A stretch of DNA of 18,541 nt from NCBI GenBank assembly GCA_964528575.1, contig CAZGTQ010000200.1, positions 1 through 18,541 on the forward strand, written 5' to 3'. A program made the position numbers and the translations under genes. Positions within the stretch are counted from its first letter, which is position 1, and each line of letters begins with the position of its first letter. The notes beneath the pieces are model-generated. The model was not told where the DNA came from. It was given only the letters and a program-made list of their open reading frames with translations, and made no database searches. This DNA comes from CAZGTQ01 sp964528575 (GTDB taxonomy: Bacteria > Planctomycetota > UBA1135 > GCA-002686595). Positions 1 to 5,595 of the stretch are shown here, in pieces.

Positions 1-6
1 TAGGGA

Positions 7-31
7 GGTGCCAGGTGCCGCACCTGGCACC
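7..31. repeat. REP-like perfect palindrome
   Basis: Positions 7-17 (GGTGCCAGGTG) and 21-31 (CACCTGGCACC) are perfect reverse complements separated by CCG. This makes an 11-bp stem with a 3-base loop. It lies about 40 bases beyond the 3' end of the minus-strand redox lipoprotein gene, where a transcription terminator could act. No T-run follows on either strand, so a classical intrinsic terminator is not supported. Short GC-rich perfect palindromes at gene ends are typical of dispersed REP-type elements, but only one copy is visible here, so the repeat identity is inferred. Confidence 0.6.
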
Positions 32-70
32 GCCCTGTCGCTGAACGACAACAAGGTGTGCGACACCGGA

Positions 71-2158
71 TCACCGCGTCGAGCGCGCGCCGTGCCAGAG
101 GGCGAGCAGGCGCCGTGCCTCGGCGCGCTCGTCGTCCGTGAGCATGCCGTCGTTGTCGAGGTCGAAGACCGTCGTGAGCAGCTCCTCGTCGTGCGCGAGC
201 TCCTCGACGTAGCGCGTAGCGGCCGCGTCCTCGTCCGCGTCGAGCGAGCCGTCGTCGTCCGCGTCGAACGTCGCGACGAGGAAGCGCCAGCACGCGCCCT
301 CGAGCTGCCCGGACCGGTCGAGCGTGCGGCGCGCGGCGTGCTCGTGGAGCACTTGCGCGTCGGCTCCGCTCGCGCACGTCACCTGCACGCGGAGCACGGC
401 CATCTCGTCCTCCGTGCGCGCTCCGTCGAAGACGCGGCGCGGGGGGTGATGCGGATTGCGCGGGTTCGCCGCCGAGTTGTCGTAGCGGAAGCGCATCTCG
501 ATGCGCGTTCCGGCGGGCAGCGGGACAGGCTCGGCGAACTGGTACAGATCCTGCCAGTTGAAGTCCCACTCGCGGATCCAGATCAGCGGGACGCGCTCGC
601 CGCTCGGCAGCACCGCGTCGCAGCGCGTCTCGGCGCAGACGTAGTGGCCGTGCGGGACGATGCCCACCGCTTCGACGTCGACCGGCAGAACGACGTCGTT
701 GCGCACGACGTGGTCGCTCTCGCCGGGCGGGATGTTGAGCGACGGGACGCCGAGCCGCACGAGCCCGAGCGGTTTCCTCGGCGGACCGTCCGCGAACCAG
801 AGGCCGACGCGCAGCGTGATCTGCTCCGGCCGACCCGTCGTCTGGAAGTGCGAGTCGAGCACGACCTCGGACCGGCGCGGGAGGCGCCACGACACGCCGT
901 CGGGGAAGCGGCGCGGCCTGAGCCCGGGCGCCCAGCCGGCGAGCTCCGGCTGGTCCGCGAGACCGGCGGCGAACATGCCCGCGTAGCCGACGCCGGGATC
1001 GGCCTCGTCGAGCGCGCGCGCCGTGCCCGTCTCGTCGACGTACATCACGACGTGGTGCAGCACCGGCCGATTGCTCGGCAGGATCTCGACCGCCTCGACC
1101 CAGCGATCGGCCGGGAGCTCGACCGGCAGCGCGAACGAGCGGAACGCGTCGATGCCCTCGGCAGGCACGGCGAACGGCTCGGACATCGCGACGACGAGGT
1201 CGGGCTCGCCCAGCGCCCAGTCGTGGTCGTACTCGGGCGGCGGCGGCGCCGCGTCGAGGTCGCCGGGCGGCGCGCCGGCGTCGAGCCATGCGACCAAGAG
1301 CGCGAGCTCCTCGTCGGAGAGGCGCCGCTCGCCGGCGAAGGCGCCGTAGCCGGGCTCGGGCTTCCACGGCGGCATGAACCCGCTCGTGATCACGTCGCGG
1401 ATCTCCACGCGGCGCTCGTGCAGCTCGTCGTACGTGAGCAACGGGAACGGCGCACCGCCGCCGGGGTGGTGGCACGGCGCGCAGCTCGCGTAGACGATCG
1501 GAGCGACGTCGCCTGCGAACGTCGGGCCGGACGCGGGTGCGGACGGCGCGGGGCGCGGCAGCGCGCAGCCGACGGCGGGCGCGCGGGCGACCGCGACGGG
1601 GCGCCCGTCGGCGAGCGCGTCGAGCGCGTCGCGCAGCTCGCGCTGGCGCGGCGCGCGGCGCCGCTGGCCGAAGTCGGCGTACAGGTCGTCGATGCGTCCG
1701 CGGTAGAGGAGGCGCCGCTCGGCGTCGAGCAGCGCGGCCTCGGGTGTGACGCTCGCGCCGAGCGCGCGCGCGAGCGCGCCGTCGGCGTCGCGCACGGCGG
1801 GGATGTCGAGCGCGAAGTCGCGTCCGTGCGCCGCCACGTCCGCGGCGGCGGCGTCGCGGCCGACGTAGACGCGGTAGAACGCGAAGCCGCGCGGCTCGTA
1901 CTCCGCGCGGATGCGCCCGAGCTCGGGCGTGTACGCGTTCGAGATCGGGCAGTCGGAGCCGACGAAGACGAACACGGTGCCGAGCTCGCCCGCGTCGGCC
2001 CACGGCTCGATCGACTCGAGCTCGATCGACTCGAGCTCGACGGGCTCGGGCGCGACGGGCTCGGGCTCCGTCGAGAGCTTCGCGCTGCCGGCGCAGCCCG
2101 CCGCGAGGAGCGCCGCGCCGAGCAGCGCTCCCTGGCCTCGACGGCGGGGGAGGGACAT
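71..2158 (-). CDS. Redoxin / cytochrome c / copper type II monooxygenase-like lipoprotein with EF-hands
   Basis: This is a 695-residue envelope lipoprotein. The chosen ATG gives a short basic n-region, a hydrophobic stretch and a lipobox LLAAGC. An upstream in-frame ATG would add 32 Arg-rich residues before the signal and is rejected. After an acidic Glu/Pro linker comes a thioredoxin-fold redoxin domain (about 55-180) with a single Cys in SDCPISN. A haem c motif CAPCH lies near 226, with MPPW downstream. A copper type II, ascorbate-dependent monooxygenase-like region follows. It shows the residues expected for both copper sites of the peptidylglycine monooxygenase fold: LHHVV (about 366) and DSHFQ (about 434) for CuH, and HGHYV (about 501) and DEM (Met about 586) for CuM. 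Two EF-hand loops (FDADDDGSLDADE and FDLDNDGMLTDDE) end the protein. Secreted redox enzymology is well supported; the substrate is unknown. It lies 46 bases downstream of the malic enzyme gene. Confidence 0.9.
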   Translation of the reverse strand: MSLPRRRGQGALLGAALLAAGCAGSAKLSTEPEPVAPEPVELESIELESIEPWADAGELGTVFVFVGSDCPISNAYTPELGRIRAEYEPRGFAFYRVYVGRDAAAADVAAHGRDFALDIPAVRDADGALARALGASVTPEAALLDAERRLLYRGRIDDLYADFGQRRRAPRQRELRDALDALADGRPVAVARAPAVGCALPRPAPSAPASGPTFAGDVAPIVYASCAPCHHPGGGAPFPLLTYDELHERRVEIRDVITSGFMPPWKPEPGYGAFAGERRLSDEELALLVAWLDAGAPPGDLDAAPPPPEYDHDWALGEPDLVVAMSEPFAVPAEGIDAFRSFALPVELPADRWVEAVEILPSNRPVLHHVVMYVDETGTARALDEADPGVGYAGMFAAGLADQPELAGWAPGLRPRRFPDGVSWRLPRRSEVVLDSHFQTTGRPEQITLRVGLWFADGPPRKPLGLVRLGVPSLNIPPGESDHVVRNDVVLPVDVEAVGIVPHGHYVCAETRCDAVLPSGERVPLIWIREWDFNWQDLYQFAEPVPLPAGTRIEMRFRYDNSAANPRNPHHPPRRVFDGARTEDEMAVLRVQVTCASGADAQVLHEHAARRTLDRSGQLEGACWRFLVATFDADDDGSLDADEDAAATRYVEELAHDEELLTTVFDLDNDGMLTDDERAEARRLLALWHGARSTR
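2005..2064. repeat. 15-bp tandem repeats in lipoprotein linker
   Basis: A 15-bp unit (GCTCGATCGACTCGA) occurs perfectly twice at 2005-2019 and 2020-2034 and begins a third time. A related 15-bp unit built on CGGGCTCGGGC follows. Each unit is five codons, so the repeat stays in frame and encodes an acidic linker (ELESI twice, then Pro/Glu/Val repeats) between the lipid anchor and the redoxin domain. Linker length could vary between strains by slippage. Confidence 0.7.
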
Positions 2159-2165
2159 CGCGCGC

Positions 2166-2171
2166 GAAGAT
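2166..2171 (-). promoter_or_regulatory. Possible -10 element before the redox lipoprotein
   Basis: On the minus strand TATCTT lies eight bases before the ATG at 2158, in otherwise extremely GC-rich sequence. It matches a -10 hexamer at 4 of 6 positions, and a start there would leave almost no 5' leader. No convincing -35 was found. The gene may instead be cotranscribed with the malic enzyme gene upstream. Confidence 0.25.
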
Positions 2172-2204
2172 ACCACGTCGCGGCGGCCGCCGAGGCGCAG
2201 GCGG

Positions 2205-3398
2205 CTACGCCGTCGGCTCGTGGCACACGCCGCCCTTGCGCGCGGCGTCCGCAACGGCGTTCGCGACCGCGACAGCGACCGAGCGGTCGAACGGCGAGGG
2301 CAGGATCGCGTTCGGCGTGGGCTCGACGACGCAGCCGGCGATCGCGTCGATCGCGGCGAACTTCATCCCGTTCGTGAAGCGCTTCGCGCGCGCCTCGAGC
2401 GCGCCGCGGAAGAGGCCGGGGAACGCGAGCACGTTGTTCACCTGGTTGGGGAAGTCGCTGCGCCCCGTGCCGACGATCTCCGCACCGCCCTCCTTCGCCT
2501 CGTCCGGCAGGATCTCCGGCGTCGGGTTCGCCATCCCGAAGACGATCGCGCGCTCGTTCATGCGCCGGATGTCCGCCGCCTTCAGCAGATTGCCGCGACT
2601 GACGCCGATGAAGGCGTCCGCGCCCGCGAGCGCGTCGCGCAGGTCGCCCTTCTGGCCCTTCGCGTTCGTCAGCCGCGCGAGCTCCTCCTTGAGCTCGTCG
2701 TTGCCCGGCCGGCCCGGCCACAGGATCCCCTTCGAGTCGCAGACGCGCAGGGCGCGGACCGGCATGCACCGATCGTCCGCGTCCGAGCAGGTCAGCAGCC
2801 GCGCGATCGCGCGTCCGGCCGCGCCCGCGCCGTTGATCACGACCGAGAGCTGCCCGATCGTGCGCTTCTGCGCGCGCGCCGCGTTGATCAGCGCCGCGAG
2901 CAGCACGATCGCCGTGCCGTGCTGGTCGTCGTGCAGCACCGGGATGCCGACGTCCTGCAACGAGTCCTCGATCTCGAAGCAGCGCGGCGAAGCGATGTCC
3001 TCGAGGTTGATCCCGCCGTACGTCGGCGCGATCGCGCGCACGATCGCGACGAAGCGCTTCGGATCGCGCTCGTCGATCACGACCGGAACCGCGTCGACGC
3101 CCGCGAACTCGCGGAAGAGCGCGGCCTTGCCCTCCATGACGGGGAGCGAAGCCAGCGGACCCAGGTCGCCGAGCCCGAGAACGGACGAGCCGTCCGACAC
3201 GACCGCGACGACGCGGCCCTTCCAAGTCAGGTCCCACGCCGTCGACGGAGTCTGCGCGATCTCCTCGCACGGCCGCGCGACGCCGGGCGTGTAGGCGAGC
3301 GAGAGATCCTCGGTCGACTCGAGCCGCATGCGCGAGCGGATCTCGATCTTGCCGCGCGTCTGCCGGTGCAGCGCGAGTGAGCGTTCGTAGACGTCCAT
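2205..3398 (-). CDS. NAD(P)-dependent malic enzyme (short form)
   Basis: This 397-residue cytoplasmic enzyme is predicted to oxidatively decarboxylate malate to pyruvate with reduction of NAD(P)+. The N-terminal malic domain carries LAYTPGVA with the catalytic Tyr (about 36), MEGKAALF with the catalytic Lys (about 91), the metal-binding EDIASPRCFEIE region (about 131) and HDDQHGTA (about 154). A Rossmann dinucleotide site GAGAAGR follows near 187, and the C-terminal half has the family motifs FGMANPTPE and FPNQVNN. The length matches the short bacterial form; the phosphotransacetylase domain of MaeB-type enzymes is absent. The ATG is the only nearby start and gives the expected distance to the Tyr motif. 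No SD is evident. The gene is divergent from the DUF4190-like genes. Cofactor preference cannot be read safely from the sequence. Confidence 0.93.
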   Translation of the reverse strand: MDVYERSLALHRQTRGKIEIRSRMRLESTEDLSLAYTPGVARPCEEIAQTPSTAWDLTWKGRVVAVVSDGSSVLGLGDLGPLASLPVMEGKAALFREFAGVDAVPVVIDERDPKRFVAIVRAIAPTYGGINLEDIASPRCFEIEDSLQDVGIPVLHDDQHGTAIVLLAALINAARAQKRTIGQLSVVINGAGAAGRAIARLLTCSDADDRCMPVRALRVCDSKGILWPGRPGNDELKEELARLTNAKGQKGDLRDALAGADAFIGVSRGNLLKAADIRRMNERAIVFGMANPTPEILPDEAKEGGAEIVGTGRSDFPNQVNNVLAFPGLFRGALEARAKRFTNGMKFAAIDAIAGCVVEPTPNAILPSPFDRSVAVAVANAVADAARKGGVCHEPTA

Positions 3399-3440
3399 GG
3401 AGGCGGGGTCGGAAGACAGGGGTGGCGCGTTCGCGAGGGA

Positions 3441-3477
3441 TCGTAAAGGATCGGGTCGGAGCGGCGTAGGGGCGTCG
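3441..3477 (+). promoter_or_regulatory. Conserved upstream block, copy 1
   Basis: This block begins TCGTAAAGGATCGGG and continues to GGCGTAGGGGCGTCGC. It closely matches the block at 3800-3836, and both precede DUF4190-like genes. Being noncoding and at a similar distance from each start, it probably holds the promoter or an operator copied with the gene. I could not assign -35 and -10 hexamers confidently. It also lies in the 117-base divergent region that must contain the malic enzyme promoter. Confidence 0.45.
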
Positions 3478-3500
3478 CACGACGCCGACGACGAGCGAGC

Positions 3501-3506
3501 GAGGAG
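3501..3506 (+). promoter_or_regulatory. Ribosome binding site of the first DUF4190-like gene
   Basis: GAGGAG lies nine bases before the ATG at 3516. This is one of the few clear SD sequences in the window, and it fixes the start of this short gene. Confidence 0.75.
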
Positions 3507-3515
3507 AAGCCGCGC

Positions 3516-3761
3516 ATGGAGTACGAGCCGACCACTGCCGCCGAGCCGACGGGCAAGGCGATCGCCGCGCTCGTCTTCGGGATCTGCGGCATCGTCGTCT
3601 GCCCGATCGTCGGCAGCATCGTGGCGATCGTGCTGGGCCGCTACGAGCCGAGCCCGATGGGGCGCGCGGGGCTGATCTGCGGCTGGATCGGGCTCGCGCT
3701 GTGGACGGTGCTGTTGCTCGCCCAGGCGGTGCTGTACGGGCTCTTCCTGACGCCGCCGTGA
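3516..3761 (+). CDS. DUF4190-like small membrane protein
   Basis: This 81-residue protein has a polar N-terminus ending EPTGKA, a hydrophobic segment (about 16-40, ALVFGICGIVVCPIVGSIVA), a polar turn with YEPSPMGRAG, and a second segment (about 52-77, LICGWIGLALWTVLLLAQAV). The pattern of GKA followed by a small-residue-rich helix, an RAG-type turn and a second helix starting with GWIGL is characteristic of DUF4190 membrane proteins. Function is unknown. The start is set by a good SD. A second, frameshifted copy lies 111 bases downstream with its own related upstream block, indicating a tandem duplication. Confidence 0.82.
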   Translation: MEYEPTTAAEPTGKAIAALVFGICGIVVCPIVGSIVAIVLGRYEPSPMGRAGLICGWIGLALWTVLLLAQAVLYGLFLTPP

Positions 3762-3799
3762 GCGGGCGCCGCGGCGCCCTCTGGCACTTTCGGTCGGAT

Positions 3800-3836
3800 T
3801 CGTAGAGGATCCGGCCCGCGTGGCGTACGGGCGCCG
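3800..3836 (+). promoter_or_regulatory. Conserved upstream block, copy 2
   Basis: This block begins TCGTAGAGGATCCGG and continues to GGCGTACGGGCGCCGC. It aligns with 3441-3477 with only scattered substitutions and a one-base gap. It shows that the duplication of the DUF4190-like gene included the upstream region, and that the region has changed slowly for noncoding DNA. Confidence 0.45.
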
Positions 3837-3854
3837 CGAGCCCTGCGGTTCCCG

Positions 3855-3861
3855 AAAGGAG
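3855..3861 (+). promoter_or_regulatory. Ribosome binding site of the second DUF4190-like gene
   Basis: AAAGGAG lies 11 bases before the ATG at 3873. It shows that the second copy still has, or recently had, an active translation start. Confidence 0.7.
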
Positions 3862-3872
3862 TGATCGAGACC

Positions 3873-4138
3873 ATGACGTACGAGCACCCGTCCCAGTCCG
3901 AGCCGAGCGGCAAGGCCGTCGCCTCGCTGATCTTCGGGATCCTCGGCTCGTCGGCTTCTGCCCGCTGATCGGCAGCATCGTGGGCATCGTCCTCGGGAAC
4001 GACGAGCCGGGCAGCATCGCCAAGGGCGGGGTGATCTGCGGCTGGATCGGCCTCGCGATCTACGGCCTCGGCTTGATCGCCTTCTTGCTCCTCCTGCTCC
4101 TGGGCGCCTTCTCGACGGCCGCGTTCTCGGCGGGCTGA
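3873..4138 (+). pseudogene. DUF4190-like membrane protein, second copy, frameshifted
   Basis: From the ATG the frame reads MTYEHPSQSEPSGKAVASLIFGILG, then leaves the paralogue alignment and stops at 3966-3968 after 31 codons. In the frame one base back, the sequence continues as the expected protein: LVGFCPLIGSIVG, then GGVICGWIGLAIYG and a Leu-rich helix, ending at TGA 4136-4138. Restoring one C at about 3947 (GGCTCG to GGCCTCG) gives a continuous 88-residue protein parallel to the intact copy. The rest of the frame has no other lesion, so the deletion is very recent or a consensus error in a short C run. The clear SD supports a gene that is, or was, functional. Confidence 0.8.
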
Positions 4139-4151
4139 TCTGCCGAGAACG
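4122..4151. terminator. Perfect 10-bp hairpin at the end of the second DUF4190-like gene
   Basis: CGTTCTCGGC (4122-4131) and GCCGAGAACG (4142-4151) pair perfectly around a ten-base loop that contains the stop codon of the frameshifted gene. The position suits transcription termination before the thrC promoter. No U-run follows (TGCTCGAATC), so it is at best a non-canonical terminator. A smaller perfect stem, TCGAAT/ATTCGA, lies directly downstream at 4155-4172. Confidence 0.5.
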
Positions 4152-4184
4152 TGCTCGAATCGCGCCATTCGACGCAGAATCCGC

Positions 4185-4213
4185 TTGTTTCGCGCCGAAC
4201 GCACGTTTAGAAG
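4185..4213 (+). promoter_or_regulatory. Candidate sigma-70 promoter of the thrC cluster
   Basis: TTGTTT (4185-4190) and TAGAAG (4208-4213) are separated by 17 bases, in the only AT-rich pocket of this intergenic region. The hexamers match consensus at 3 and 4 of 6 positions. A start about 4219-4221 would put the whole inverted-repeat series 4218-4313 in the 5' leader. Nearby alternatives such as TTTAGA with a 15-base spacer cannot be excluded. Confidence 0.4.
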
Positions 4214-4217
4214 GGCC

Positions 4218-4313
4218 TTGCGTTCGCATGTGCGAGCGCAACGGTCCGCCGGGCCGTGACGCGTCTACGGGGTCCACTTGCATCGGCTCGTGGACCCCGC
4301 TTGGCGTCCAAGC
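4218..4313 (+). promoter_or_regulatory. Highly structured leader with four consecutive hairpins before thrC
   Basis: Four inverted repeats follow end to end. TTGCGTTCGCA/TGCGAGCGCAA (4218-4228 and 4231-4241) pairs at 10 of 11 positions over a two-base loop. ACGGTCC/GGGCCGT (4241-4247 and 4251-4257) has one G-U pair. CGGGGTCCAC/GTGGACCCCG (4268-4277 and 4290-4299) is a perfect 10-bp stem with a 12-base loop. GCTTGG/CCAAGC (4299-4304 and 4308-4313) is a perfect 6-bp stem with a three-base loop. Together they cover almost every base between the likely start site and 18 bases before the thrC GTG. The first repeat could also be a dyad operator. It does not match a tRNA, SRP RNA or riboswitch that I recognise. 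A cis-acting RNA controlling thrC is an inference. Confidence 0.5.
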
Positions 4314-4335
4314 CGCGCTCGCCGAGTCGCCGTGA
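4228..4335 (+). CDS. Short upstream ORF (possible leader peptide) coupled to thrC
   Basis: An ATG inside the first hairpin opens 35 codons ending at TGA 4333-4335, which overlaps the thrC GTG at 4332 as GTGA. The peptide begins MCERNGPPGRDAS. Its middle, STGSTCIGSWTP, contains three Thr codons and one Ile codon, and these sit within or beside the perfect 10-bp stem at 4268-4299. This resembles the arrangement of amino-acid leader peptides, in which ribosome position controls folding. However, three Thr in 35 residues is only mild enrichment in such a genome, and no terminator with a U-run follows. The overlap alone would allow translational coupling. No family match is recognised. Confidence 0.35.
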   Translation: MCERNGPPGRDASTGSTCIGSWTPLGVQAALAESP

Positions 4336-5585
4336 CCCGCCTCCTCTGTCCGGACTGTGGCCGCAGCTCCGACGCCGGCGCGACGAGCTTCGCGTGCCCG
4401 TGCGGCGGCCTCCTCGACGTCGAGCACGACCTCGGACCCGTCGACCGCGGCCTTTTCGACGAGCGCGCCGGGGCGCTCGAAACGCCCGATTCGAGCGGCG
4501 TCTGGCGCTTCCGCGAGCTCGTCCACCCGACGCTCGCCGCCGCTGCGATCGTCAGCCTGCACGAGGGCGCGACGCCGCTCTACGCCTCGCCCGCGGTCGC
4601 CGCGTGGGTCGGCGCGCGCGCGCTGCGCGTCAAGCACGAGGGCATGAACCCGACCGGCTCGTTCAAGGACCGCGGCATGACCGTCGCGATCAGCCAGGCG
4701 AAGGCGAGCGGAGCGACGCGCGTCGTGTGCGCGTCGACCGGCAACACCGCCGCGAGCCTCGCCGCCTACGCGGCCGCGGCGTCTCTACGAGCGGTCGTCC
4801 TCGCGCCCGAGGGACGCACCGCGCTCGGCAAGCTCAGCCAGGCGCTCGCGTACGGCGCGCGCACGCTCCTCTTGCGCGGCGACTTCGACGACGGCATGCG
4901 CATCGTGCGCGAGCACGCGGACGAGCTCGGGCTCTACCCGCTCAACTCGCTCAACCCGTTCCGCGTCGAGGGCCAGAAGACGATCGTGCTCGAGACGCTG
5001 CAGCAGCTCCGCTGGGCGCCGCCCGACTGGATCGTGTTCCCCGCCGGCAACCTGGGCAACTGCGCCGCGTTCGGCAAGGCGCTGCGCGAGGCGGTCGCGC
5101 TGGGTCTCGTCGAGCGCGCGCCGCGCCTCGCCGCGATCCAGGCGCGCGGGGCGAACCCGTTCGAGCGCGCATACCGCGCCGGCTTCGACGCGCTCGAGCC
5201 GATGGCCGCCGAGACGATCGCGACCGCGATCCGCATCGGCCATCCCGTGTCGTACCGCCGCGCCGTGCGCGCGATCCGCGAGACGAACGGCGTCGTCGAC
5301 GCGGTGAGCGACGACGAGCTGCTCGAGGCGAAGGCGGTCGTCGACGGCGCGGGCCTCGGCGCCGAGCCGGCGAGCTGCGCGTCGGTCGCGGGCGCGCGCA
5401 AGCTCGTGCGCGCGGGGACGATCGCCGCGCACGAATCCGTCGTCTGCGTGCTCACCGGGCACGTGCTCAAGGACGCCGAGACGACGCTCGCGTACCACCG
5501 GGGGGAGCTCGGCAAGGGCGAGCGCGCGAACCCGCCGCGCGTGATCGACGCCGACGTCGACGCGTTGCGCGCCGCGCTCGACTGA
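4332..5585 (+). CDS. thrC: Threonine synthase (PLP-dependent, with zinc ribbon)
   Basis: This 417-residue cytoplasmic enzyme is predicted to convert O-phosphohomoserine to threonine. The N-terminus carries a zinc ribbon (Cys6, Cys9, Cys22, Cys24; LLCPDCG then FACPCGG), as in the shorter threonine synthase class. The PLP lysine is Lys112 in NPTGSFKDRG. ASTGNTAAS (about 134-142) contacts cofactor phosphate, and FPAGNLGN and EPASCASV are further family motifs. The GTG is chosen because it places the ribbon at the usual distance. A TTG at 4278 would add 18 residues that fall inside the leader hairpins. This is the first gene of a tight plus-strand cluster; an exporter gene starts 10 bases after it. 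Diaminopropionate ammonia-lyase or cysteate synthase relatives are less likely given ribbon and length. Confidence 0.92.
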   Translation: MTRLLCPDCGRSSDAGATSFACPCGGLLDVEHDLGPVDRGLFDERAGALETPDSSGVWRFRELVHPTLAAAAIVSLHEGATPLYASPAVAAWVGARALRVKHEGMNPTGSFKDRGMTVAISQAKASGATRVVCASTGNTAASLAAYAAAASLRAVVLAPEGRTALGKLSQALAYGARTLLLRGDFDDGMRIVREHADELGLYPLNSLNPFRVEGQKTIVLETLQQLRWAPPDWIVFPAGNLGNCAAFGKALREAVALGLVERAPRLAAIQARGANPFERAYRAGFDALEPMAAETIATAIRIGHPVSYRRAVRAIRETNGVVDAVSDDELLEAKAVVDGAGLGAEPASCASVAGARKLVRAGTIAAHESVVCVLTGHVLKDAETTLAYHRGELGKGERANPPRVIDADVDALRAALD

Positions 5586-5595
5586 CGAGGCCGCG

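Noticed and set aside
8..2377. 789-codon plus-strand open frame opposite the redox lipoprotein
   Set aside because: It is antisense to a gene with complete domain motifs; its Arg/Val/Glu-rich product has no recognisable domain and is typical of shadow frames in GC-rich DNA.
4122..4172. Canonical intrinsic terminator after the second DUF4190-like gene
   Set aside because: The stem is strong but no U-run follows, so only a non-canonical terminator is proposed.
4218..4313. Structured leader as a tRNA, SRP RNA or known riboswitch
   Set aside because: There is no cloverleaf with a T-loop, no conserved SRP tetraloop region and no known aptamer core that I can recognise.
4278..4331. TTG start giving thrC 18 more residues
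   Set aside because: The added residues are unlike other threonine synthases and lie within the leader hairpins; the GTG at 4332 puts the zinc ribbon in the normal place.
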